NCBI RefSeq assembly: GCF_017876795.1
Contig: NZ_JAGIOR010000001.1
Location: forward strand, 3,932,501 to 3,996,500
Origin: Rhizobium leguminosarum
Lineage (GTDB): Bacteria > Pseudomonadota > Alphaproteobacteria > Rhizobiales > Rhizobiaceae
Reading direction: 5' to 3'
Length of the DNA: 64,000 nucleotides
Shown: piece after piece, positions 18,461-25,783 of the stretch
Layout of the letters: each line of letters begins with the position of its first letter
Numbering within the stretch: position 1 is the stretch's first letter
Notes under the pieces: generated by a model
Database searches by the model: none
What the model was told of the DNA's origin: nothing
The model's input: the letters and a program-made list of their open reading frames with translations, nothing else
Translations under genes and position numbers: made by a program

Positions 18461-19678
18461 ATGGCCGATCACAAGCGGGGACAAACATGTTGGAGATGCG
18501 CGGCGACAAACAAGGTGAGACGGGCGTCTCATCCTGATCGTCGCGCTATATATGGCCCCGAGACGGCCGTGCGCTATCTGCGGGCGGCAGCTCATGTCAG
18601 CCATGTCATGGCAGAGCGCGATGCAAGCGTGAGCGACATCGATTTGGCGGCGTTCGAACAGCATCTACGAACGTGCCGATGTCCGCGCGCCAAGGGAGGC
18701 CGCCGCAACCATCACACCATCTACGGCGCAAGGCTCTTCCGTCGGCACCTCGAAGAAATAGGCGTGTGCGAGCGCGCCGTCGCGGCGATACGGCCTGCCG
18801 AACCGCAGTTGGTCCTCGGCTTTAAAGCATGGCTCAGCAAGCATCGTGGGGCATCCGATGCGACCATAAGGCTCTACGCGCGCGATGCAGTCAGCATTAT
18901 GGCAGCACTTGGAACGGACCCGACGCGTTGGAGCCCCACCGATATCCGCGGCTACTTCACGAAGCGCGCGAGCACATGCGGGCGCGGCACCATCGAGAAG
19001 ATGACCACGAGCCTGCGGGCATTCTTGCGCTACCTCGCCGTTAAAGGGCACTGCCAGGCCGATCTCGACAATGCCGTTCCGGCCTACGCCCATTGGCAGC
19101 TTGCCGAGATGCCGCGATATCTCTCGGGCGAACAGGTCAGCCGGTTGATTGCTGCTTGCGATGGTGATGCCGGCGCGTGTCGGCGGGATCGCGCCATCGT
19201 ATTGCTGTTGGCTCGCCTCGGCCTGCGGGCCGGCGACGTGGCACAGCTCCGTCTCATCGATATCGAGTGGCAGGCGGGTTCGCTTCGGGTCACGGGCAAG
19301 TCGCGCTATGAGGTTCGCTTGCCGCTGCCCCAGGACGTCGGGGATGCGATCGCTGCCTATCTCGAATGTCGACCGTCGTGCTGTCGAAGCGATCGCGTGT
19401 TCCTGAGTACGATCGCGCCCAGCCGCCCGTTCCGGAACGGCGACGGCGTCTCCTCGGTGGTCAGGCGCATTATGAAGCGCGCTGGCGTCGTGACGCCCGT
19501 CAAGGGTGCGCACGCCCTGCGGCACACCGCGGCGACCGAGATGCTGCGCCATGGCGTACCGCTCGACAAGATCGGCCTAGTCCTCCGGCATCGTGGCATT
19601 GACACGACGGCCCACTACGCCAAAGCCGATGTCACTCTTCTGAAGCAGGTGGCGCAGCCTTGGCCGGAGGCACTCTGA
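18461..19678 (+). CDS. RIT element tyrosine recombinase A (first of trio)
   Basis: 405 residues as an open frame; the true start may lie slightly downstream since the first ~45 residues are basic and unremarkable. The N-terminal core-binding domain includes FKAWLSKHRGASDATIRLYA. The catalytic domain has ARLGLRAGDVAQLRLIDIEW (Arg I), VTGKSRYEVRLPLP (Lys), HALRHTAATEML (His-x-x-Arg), VLRHRGIDTTAHYAKAD (His/Arg and nucleophile Tyr). All six residues of the R-K-H-R-H-Y set have candidates. Its stop overlaps the ATG of the second recombinase. Confidence 0.88.
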   Translation: MADHKRGQTCWRCAATNKVRRASHPDRRAIYGPETAVRYLRAAAHVSHVMAERDASVSDIDLAAFEQHLRTCRCPRAKGGRRNHHTIYGARLFRRHLEEIGVCERAVAAIRPAEPQLVLGFKAWLSKHRGASDATIRLYARDAVSIMAALGTDPTRWSPTDIRGYFTKRASTCGRGTIEKMTTSLRAFLRYLAVKGHCQADLDNAVPAYAHWQLAEMPRYLSGEQVSRLIAACDGDAGACRRDRAIVLLLARLGLRAGDVAQLRLIDIEWQAGSLRVTGKSRYEVRLPLPQDVGDAIAAYLECRPSCCRSDRVFLSTIAPSRPFRNGDGVSSVVRRIMKRAGVVTPVKGAHALRHTAATEMLRHGVPLDKIGLVLRHRGIDTTAHYAKADVTLLKQVAQPWPEAL

Positions 19679-20583
19679 TGTTAAACACCATCGAGACCTA
19701 TCTCGCACTGCGCCGTGCCACGGGCTTTGCGATGTCGAATGCCGAGTACCTGCTCAAGAGCTTCGCCGCCTTCGCGGTCGAGCGCGGGCACGCGTATGTC
19801 CAAACGCAAACAGCCATCGATTGGGCCGCGCTCGGACCGTCCGTTGCGCAACGCGATGCTCGACTGAAGGCCGTCTGCCGCTTCGCACGCCATATCCGCG
19901 TCGAAGATGTCCGGCACGAGTTGCCCCCGGCCAATCACTTCGGTGCCCGCAAAAGGCGTCGACCGCCGCACATCTACTCGGGCACGGAGATCGGTCGCCT
20001 GATCGAAGCCGCCGGCCGGCTTCGACCTCAAGGAGGCCTGCGCTCGCTGACGTATGCGACCTTGATCGCCCTGCTCGCGGCCACCGGGCTGCGCATCTCC
20101 GAAGCACTCAAGCTCACGTTCGCGGACATAACGAGCGACGGCCTGTTGATCCGCGAGACCAAGTTCCGCAAGACCCGTCTCGTGCCGTTGCACGATACGG
20201 CGGCGGCGGGCTTGCAACGCTACCTGAAGCGCCGCGGACCTGGCTCGGGAGATGATCCCGTGTTCGCCGACACGCGTGGCCGGTCACTGCGCTACATCGC
20301 AGTCAAAGAGACCTTCGACGGGCTGGTCTGCAAAGTTGGCATCCGGCCAACGTCGGCGCGGCGCCCTCGGCTGCATGATCTGCGGCACACGTTCGCGGTG
20401 CGGGCGCTACAAGGCAGTCCAACGGGCCGAAACCGATGCGGTGCGCATATGGTCGCGCTCGCTACGTACATGGGTCACGTCAACATCTACACCACCTACT
20501 GGTACCTGGAGGCTACCGCCGACCTCGTTCGCGACATCGCCGTGGCGGGAGAGGCGTTCATGTCAGAGGGGAGGCTACCATGA
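19678..20583 (+). CDS. RIT element tyrosine recombinase B (second of trio)
   Basis: 301 residues starting MLNTIETYLALRRATGFAMS at a TGATG overlap with recombinase A. Catalytic elements are LLAATGLRISEALKLTFADI (Arg I), TKFRKTRLVPLH (Lys), LHDLRHTFAVRAL (His-x-x-Arg), TYMGHVNIYTTYWYLEA (His and Tyr). The shorter N-terminal domain and GHVNIYTTYWY ending are typical of the middle RIT gene. Overlap with the third gene is 4 bp (ATGA). Expression of the three is therefore coupled. Confidence 0.88.
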   Translation: MLNTIETYLALRRATGFAMSNAEYLLKSFAAFAVERGHAYVQTQTAIDWAALGPSVAQRDARLKAVCRFARHIRVEDVRHELPPANHFGARKRRRPPHIYSGTEIGRLIEAAGRLRPQGGLRSLTYATLIALLAATGLRISEALKLTFADITSDGLLIRETKFRKTRLVPLHDTAAAGLQRYLKRRGPGSGDDPVFADTRGRSLRYIAVKETFDGLVCKVGIRPTSARRPRLHDLRHTFAVRALQGSPTGRNRCGAHMVALATYMGHVNIYTTYWYLEATADLVRDIAVAGEAFMSEGRLP

Positions 20584-21569
20584 CACCGATCACTCCCCTC
20601 ATCGAAGCGTTCCTGCGCGAAACACTCGTCCGTCAGCGGGGCGCCAGCCGACACACGTGCGATTCCTATGCCCAGAGCTTCCAACTCCTGTTCGAGTTCG
20701 CCGCTGCGAGGCTCAAGAGTAAACCATCCAAGCTGATGCTGGAGCAGATCGACTCCGGTTTGGTCAGCGCCTTCCTCGAGCATCTCGAGGATAAGCGCAA
20801 GAACGCCGCCGTGACGCGAAACGTTCGTTTGGCGGCTATTAAGTCGTTCTTCCGCTTCCTCGAATACCGGCAACCGGCAGCCCTCGATCAAGTCCGCCGC
20901 GTGCTGGCGATTCCGTTCAAGAAGACGGACACACGTCTCGTTCCCTATCTACTGCGCGAGGAGCTGCAAGCGCTGCTCGACGCCCCGGACCCGACAACGC
21001 GCGACGGCATCCGCGACCGAGCCATGCTGCATATGGCCGTGTGTGCAGGATTGCGCGTCTCCGAACTGACGGGTCTGAAGATCGACGATATCGACATGTC
21101 GTCGATGAGCATACGCGTCGTCGGCAAGGGGCGGCGGGAACGAGCGCTGCCGCTGTGGAAGCCGGCAGCCACGGCACTGCGCGCCTGGCTCGCCATTCGC
21201 GGAAAGGTCGCGACACCCGAAGTGTTCGTCAGCGCGCGTGGTGAACCTTTGAGCCGATGGGGCTTCGCCTATTTGCTCAAGCAGCACGCCGCGGTTGCTG
21301 CTCGCCAGCAGCAAGGCCTCGCCAAGAAGCGCGTCTCGCCTCATGTGCTCAGGCACACCTGCGCGATGATCATCCTGCAGGCGACGCAAGACATCCGGAA
21401 AGTATCGCTGTGGCTGGGCCATGCCACGCTGACGACCACAGAGGTCTACACACGCGGCGATCCAACCGAAAAGCTCGAGGCCATGGAAGAGATCGTGCCA
21501 CCGCATCTGCGGCGCGGCACCTTCCAGCCGACCGACAAGCTGATAGCACTGCTAAAGAGCACTTCGTAA
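20580..21569 (+). CDS. RIT element tyrosine recombinase C (third of trio)
   Basis: 329 residues starting MTPITPLIEAFLRETLVRQR. The N-terminal domain has RGASRHTCDSYAQSFQLLFE and AIKSFFRFLEY. The catalytic core has AVCAGLRVSELTGLKIDDID (Arg I), VVGKGRRERALPL (Lys), SPHVLRHTCAMIIL (His-x-x-Arg), LWLGHATLTTTEVYTRGDP (His and nucleophile Tyr). It ends 47 bp before the right inverted repeat. It is XerD-like in length and motif spacing. Confidence 0.9.
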   Translation: MTPITPLIEAFLRETLVRQRGASRHTCDSYAQSFQLLFEFAAARLKSKPSKLMLEQIDSGLVSAFLEHLEDKRKNAAVTRNVRLAAIKSFFRFLEYRQPAALDQVRRVLAIPFKKTDTRLVPYLLREELQALLDAPDPTTRDGIRDRAMLHMAVCAGLRVSELTGLKIDDIDMSSMSIRVVGKGRRERALPLWKPAATALRAWLAIRGKVATPEVFVSARGEPLSRWGFAYLLKQHAAVAARQQQGLAKKRVSPHVLRHTCAMIILQATQDIRKVSLWLGHATLTTTEVYTRGDPTEKLEAMEEIVPPHLRRGTFQPTDKLIALLKSTS

Positions 21570-21615
21570 TGGTGAGCCGGGCTGGCGGCGAAATGCGTGA
21601 AAGAGCAGTCAGGTC

Positions 21616-21655
21616 GCCGCCAGCTCCCCATTACTGGATCTGCCCATAAGGCAGG
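21616..21655 (-). repeat. RIT right terminal inverted repeat (40 bp)
   Basis: Perfect reverse complement of 18336-18375. Its outer end merges into a 29-bp palindrome (21651-21679; 12-bp arms GCAGGTAATGGG / CCCATTACCTGC with a 5-base loop) that has no counterpart at the left end and runs up to the transposase codon boundary. Confidence 0.92.
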
Positions 21656-22657
21656 TAATGGGAAATGCCCATTACCTGCCGCAACCGGCATTGCCCAAAG
21701 TGCCAGGGACAGGCGAGCCGTGACTGGCTTGCCGCGCGGCAGGCCGACCTTCTGCCGGTCGGCTATTTCCACGTCGTCTTCACCTTGCCGCGAGAGATCG
21801 CCGCAATCGCCTTCCAGAACAAGAATGCCGTTTACACGATCCTGTTTCGCGCCGTCGCCGAGACGCTGCGCAAGCTTGCTGCGGATCCCAGACATCTGGG
21901 TGCAGAGATCGGCTTCATCGCGGTGCTGCACTCCTGGGGACAGAACCTCCATTATCACCCGCATATCCATTGCATCGTGCCGGGCGGCGGGTTGTCGTTC
22001 GACCAGTCCCGTTGGGTTGCCTGCCGGCAAAGCTTCTTTCTGCCCGTACGGGTCCTGTCGCGTCTGTTCCGGCGGCTGTTTCTCGACGAGCTGAAGCAGG
22101 CCTACGATCTGGGCCAACTTCAATTCTTCGGCGATATCGCCGGTCTGGCCGATCCGCTCGCCTTCAATCGAACCATCAAAGCAGCGCGTCGCATCGACTG
22201 GGTCGTCTATGCCAAGCCGCCATTTGCCGGACCCGAACAGGTGCTGGCCTATCTCGGGCGCTATACCCATCGCATTGCCATCTCCAATTCCCGCCTCGTC
22301 AGCATTGATGGTGATCGCGTCACATTCCGATGGAAGGATTATCGAACGGGCGGTAGGCAAAAGGTGATGACGCTCGATGCCCACGAGTTCATCCGCCGTT
22401 TCCTGCTTCACACCGTTCCGGACGGCTTTCACCGCATTCGTCATTACGGCCTGCTTGCCAATGGCCATCGGCAACTGAAGCTGGACCTGTGCCGAAGCCT
22501 GCTCGACGTCTCGCCGCCGGAGCGGGTCGAAGAACCGGACGCAAAGCCACCACCTTTGGCGCACCGCTGCCCTTGTTGCGGCGGAGCCATGACGATCATC
22601 GGCGCGTGGACCCCGCTTCAGCCGGCCTGCCGGCCAGCATGGAACGACAGTTCATGA

Positions 22658-23078
22658 TCATATCAGGTGCGGCATCATTGCAACGATCAGCGTCGGCATG
22701 CCGAGAAGCCGCGGGGCGAGTGCTTTGGCCAATCGTGCCAGCACGATGTAATGGGCGACGTAAAGCGCAACAGCACCAAGGGTTCGGTCGATGCAAACCA
22801 GCCGACAGGGGCGTCAAAGACACCGCAATGACCGGAAAGAATCTCCTTCCAGACCTGTCCACATGCTCCGCCAAGGCTCGACCCTGCCAAACGCCATCCA
22901 CCGCTTCGGCTAAATCCCCATAGCGCCAAACAACCCGCGCCTTCGCTCAATCCGGCTTCAATGAGGTCCGATCAGTGAATGCCGCACGCTCAGCGCCCGG
23001 ACCTCACAGAACCCTCCAGATTCCCTGTTTGCTGGATTTGTGATTCAAGATGCTGGCTGGAGAGGAGGCCAGCATCCA
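22658..23078. other. 421-bp stretch: IS91-type right end and junction to IS630 remnant
   Basis: No gene supported. The first ~300 bp are the non-coding tail of the IS91-family element. The rest leads to the IS630 remnant. Frames seen here are short and lack recognisable domains. I could not place the terIS-like end with confidence. Confidence 0.55.
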
Positions 23079-23670
23079 GTGACAGCACCACTTTCTGATG
23101 ACCTTCGCGAGAGAGTAAAAGGCGATGGCTGCTGGCGAGAGCTGCCGATCTGTCGCGTCACGGTTCGGGATTGGGGTATCTTCAGCCGTAAAATGGTCGC
23201 AGCGTTACCGCTCAAGCGGCTCTGCGGCGCCAGGCAAGATGGATGGTCACCGCAAGCGGATTTTGGAGCCGCATCGCGCTTTCATCTTGGCGCGCCTCGA
23301 CCAGACGCCGCATCTTTCGCTGCATGGGCTGAAGGCGGAGTTGGCCGCGCGGGATGTGAACAGTTTCACACGACACGATATGGAAGTTGCTGCGCCGCGA
23401 AGGCCTGCGCTTTAAAAAACGCTATTCGCGATTGAGAAGGCACGTGCCGACATCGCGCGACGCAGACAACGCTGGTGCGGCCTCGATCCGAAGCGGCTGG
23501 TCTTCATCGACGAGATCTGGATCAAGACCAACATGGCTCCGCTGTACGGTTGGAGGTTGAAGGGCCGGCGCCTACGCGGCTTTGCGCCCCACTTACACTG
23601 ACACTCCTCGGCGCGCTGCGACCGCCCGACGGCGCCTTGCGTCTTCGATGGACCAATCAACGCCAATTAA
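23079..23670 (+). pseudogene. IS630-family transposase remnant, frameshifted and truncated
   Basis: Pieces in different frames line up with an IS630 transposase: PLSDDLRERV at 23085 (one frame), MAAGESCRSVASRFGIGVSS with KWSQRYRSSGSAAPGKM (second frame, 23125 on), then EKARADIARRRQRW, LVFIDEIWIKTNMAPL (a DDE-type acidic motif) and RLRGFAPH, then fragments of TLLGALR and WTNQ. At least three frameshifts and no 3' end. The homology stops about 75 bp before the WbqC-like gene stop, so it is a dead relic, possibly left by a deletion that joined it to the next gene. Confidence 0.82.
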
Positions 23671-23744
23671 ACATTTTACGTCACCGACTGGATTTCTTGA
23701 TGAAGTCCGGACTGCCGAGTGCGGCACTCTCGCCGCGACCACGG

Positions 23745-24443
23745 TTAAATAAGCTCATACTCGTTGAGTATCTTCGTCTGGATACTCTCGGCCGAGTTGA
23801 ACATGATCACGTCGATGATCGATAACCAAGGAATGAACTCCCCTCCAAACTGGGGGTATTCGAAAGGCTTCGATTTGATGAATTTCAAGTCGATGTCACG
23901 CGCATTGAACGTTTCACGCGAATAAAGTTCAACTCCCCCGATTGCGTTTATATAGACGCTTGCACCGGCCTCTTCACAAAGAGCCAAAACCTTTGTCTCT
24001 GCCCTAAGATCGTGATCTATTGTCATTTTGGAAGAGACGATGAATTCTGTCTTGATGCCGAGATAATCGCAGACTTTCATGATTGAGTTGAAGATGTAGG
24101 AATAGAGGTTGCTGTCCTGGAAGCGGATTGCCTGCTCTATCACTGGGAAAGCATTTGAAAAAAATGGCGCACGTCGATAGGCGCCTTGAATTTGATTGAC
24201 TAGCTTATCGCGATCAAACTCTGTCGACAGCGTGCGGTCGCATATATCTAAGCTGTCCGACGCGGCCTTGATTGGTAGAGAAAATGTAGAATCTTCTCCA
24301 TTCCGCAGTATGCGGTTTCGATTAATCCAACCCTTTTTTGTATATTTTATGTTGTCATAGACAACAAATTTATCGACCGCGTGGATCAGCTGAAAGTAGC
24401 CAATATAGGGGAAGAAATATGGCTGCATGATAGCCAGTTTCAT
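23745..24443 (-). CDS. WbqC-like family protein
   Basis: 232 residues starting MKLAIMQPYFFPYIGYFQLI, the WbqC signature. Other features are FVVYDNIKYTKKGWINRNRI, LPIKAASDSLDICDR and GGVELYSRETF. The family is common in O-antigen and capsule clusters next to aminotransferases. Its role is probably acyl or amino transfer to a sugar, not proven. The codons are noticeably AT-richer than neighbouring genes, pointing to foreign origin. It starts 1 bp after the stop of the aminotransferase, so the two form a two-gene unit on the minus strand, opposed to the rest of the island. Confidence 0.88.
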   Translation of the reverse strand: MKLAIMQPYFFPYIGYFQLIHAVDKFVVYDNIKYTKKGWINRNRILRNGEDSTFSLPIKAASDSLDICDRTLSTEFDRDKLVNQIQGAYRRAPFFSNAFPVIEQAIRFQDSNLYSYIFNSIMKVCDYLGIKTEFIVSSKMTIDHDLRAETKVLALCEEAGASVYINAIGGVELYSRETFNARDIDLKFIKSKPFEYPQFGGEFIPWLSIIDVIMFNSAESIQTKILNEYELI

Positions 24444-24444
24444 C

Positions 24445-25587
24445 TCATATACCCGTACTTGCGGTGAAAGCACCTGTGCTCACTGAAGCAATGAGCGCAC
24501 AGACCTTGTCGACGATCTCCATCTCCATGTCCGGATAGATGGGAAGGCAGAGCACCTGTTGTGCGGCTTCGGTTGCGACCGGCAGATTCGAGGGGTGCGA
24601 GGAAGGCAGGCTGCGGTACATCGAAAAGTTTGAAATCAGCGGATAGAAATAGCGGCGCGGATGAATGTTGTTTTCTTTCAGCCATTCATAGAGCCCATCG
24701 CGTGAAATGGGATAGCCAGGGCGTACGAGGATCGGGAAATAAGAGAAATTGGAGACGGTCTCGCCGGAACGGCCCAGACATTCTATGCCCGCAACGCCGC
24801 GGAGCCGCTCGCGGTATGCACGGTCGATGAGCTCACGCTTTTCGATTACGAACTTGATGTATTTCAGCTGCAACAGGCCGAGCGCAGCGTTGAACTCGCT
24901 CATCTTGCCGTTCGTGCCTGGCGCCACTACGGTCACTTCGTCGACAGAACCGAAGTTCTTCAGCTGGTCGATGCGGGTCTTCGTCTTAACATCCGGGCAA
25001 ATGATGGCCCCGCCTTCGAACGTGTTGAAAACCTTCGTCGCATGGAAGCTCAGGATGGCAAGGTCGCCGTGATTGAGAATGCTTCCCCGCTCGTCTTCCA
25101 CGCCGAAGGCATGGGCGGCGTCATAGATGATCTTGAGATTGTAGAGATCGGCGATCTTCTGGATCGCATCGACGTCGCAAGGGTGGCCGTAGCAATGCAC
25201 CGGCATGATCGCCGTCGTCTGCTGCGTGATCGCCGCCTCGATCTTCGCTGGATCGAGATTGAGCGTCACCGGATCGATGTCGACGAAGACGGGCTTTAAG
25301 CCGTTCCAGAGAAGCGAATGCGAAGTGGCCACGAAGGAATAAGGCGTGGTGATGACTTCGCCCGTGACGCGGAGCGCCTGAAGCGCCGTCAGCAACGCAA
25401 CGGTGGCGTTCGAAAACAGGCTGATGTGCTTCACGCCGAGATGGCTGCAGAGCTCCTGCTCCAACTGCTCGTGGAATGGCCCGCCATTGGTCAGGATGCG
25501 ATTGTTCCAGATCGCTTCCAGCGAAGGAATGAATTCTTCGAGCGGCGGCAGGCTGGGCTTCGTTACATAGATCTTTTCGTTTTTCAT
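24445..25587 (-). CDS. DegT/DnrJ/EryC1/StrS sugar aminotransferase (FdtB/VioA-like)
   Basis: 380 residues. PLP-dependent: Asp156 in YDAAHAFG, and Lys185 in SFHATKVFNTFEGGAII, are the cofactor residues; GVKHISLFSNATVALLTALQ and MPVHCYGHPCDVDAI are typical. Family members convert keto-sugar nucleotides such as dTDP-4-keto or 3-keto deoxyhexoses into amino-sugars. Given rfbB (dTDP-4-keto-6-deoxyglucose synthesis) in the island, a dTDP-amino-deoxyhexose is a reasonable product (inference). WbqC-like proteins often sit beside this type. Confidence 0.92.
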   Translation of the reverse strand: MKNEKIYVTKPSLPPLEEFIPSLEAIWNNRILTNGGPFHEQLEQELCSHLGVKHISLFSNATVALLTALQALRVTGEVITTPYSFVATSHSLLWNGLKPVFVDIDPVTLNLDPAKIEAAITQQTTAIMPVHCYGHPCDVDAIQKIADLYNLKIIYDAAHAFGVEDERGSILNHGDLAILSFHATKVFNTFEGGAIICPDVKTKTRIDQLKNFGSVDEVTVVAPGTNGKMSEFNAALGLLQLKYIKFVIEKRELIDRAYRERLRGVAGIECLGRSGETVSNFSYFPILVRPGYPISRDGLYEWLKENNIHPRRYFYPLISNFSMYRSLPSSHPSNLPVATEAAQQVLCLPIYPDMEMEIVDKVCALIASVSTGAFTASTGI

Positions 25588-25783
25588 GACGCCGTCCAGA
25601 GTTGGGCACTATCACGCAATTGGCCTGGCACGAACATCACGGCTTAACCTGTTCCCAAGCTGACCAGCGAAATTCCTGCCAACAGTGTGGCGCAAGCTTC
25701 ACGTCCAATAGTCGACACCCGAACCAGCCCGAACGCCGTTTCGTGAATCACGAAGACGGCGGCCATGCGCGAAGGACGATGCC

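Larger units (their letters stand above)
18336..21680 (+). mobile_element. RIT (recombinase-in-trio) element, 3.34 kb
   Basis: Three overlapping tyrosine recombinase genes lie between perfect 40-bp inverted repeats at 18336-18375 and 21616-21655. A 6-bp direct repeat CCTGCC is present at 18336-18341 and 21675-21680. Taking out one copy and everything between restores the codons for NSC-RNR in the transposase. The distance between direct repeats is 3339 bp. A further 29-bp palindrome (21651-21679) occurs only at the right end. Three recombinases in fixed order flanked by inverted repeats is the definition of RIT elements, reported in many proteobacteria. Confidence 0.9.
18146..22657 (+). pseudogene. 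IS91-family transposase, split by the RIT element
   Basis: The first 65 codons (18146-18340) encode FEVADIFRRYGVGYRQIHNA, then HVHECQDCDAIRIAYNSC, the start of an IS91 zinc-binding domain. The frame resumes at 21680 with RNRHCPKCQGQASRDWLAAR and continues 325 codons to 22657: HVVFTLPREI, LHYHPHIHCIVPGGGLS (HUH-type metal motif), VLAYLGRYTHRIAISNSRL and the catalytic-tyrosine region, and a C-terminal CPCCGG. Joined, the protein would be about 390 residues, the normal family length, with no other break. Interruption by the 3.34 kb RIT element is its only visible defect. Confidence 0.9.
17200..22980 (+). mobile_element. IS91-family element (interrupted), with a decayed XerD-like integrase
   Basis: Comprises a tyrosine-recombinase pseudogene (17263-18133), an IS91-family (Y2 HUH-type) transposase starting at 18146 and interrupted at 18340, its remainder from 21680 to 22657, and ~300 bp of non-coding right end. 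IS91-type elements paired with a phage-type integrase are known in rhizobia. Both outer ends are estimates: I see a hairpin at 17222-17256 just before the integrase (outer arms TTTGAAGG/CCTTCAAA) but could not fix the oriIS/terIS termini. Confidence 0.75.

Noticed and set aside
17263..21569. The tyrosine recombinases as the integrase that brought in the whole island
   Set aside because: One belongs to the IS91-type unit and three to the RIT element, each with its own boundaries; none lies next to the ribE repeats.
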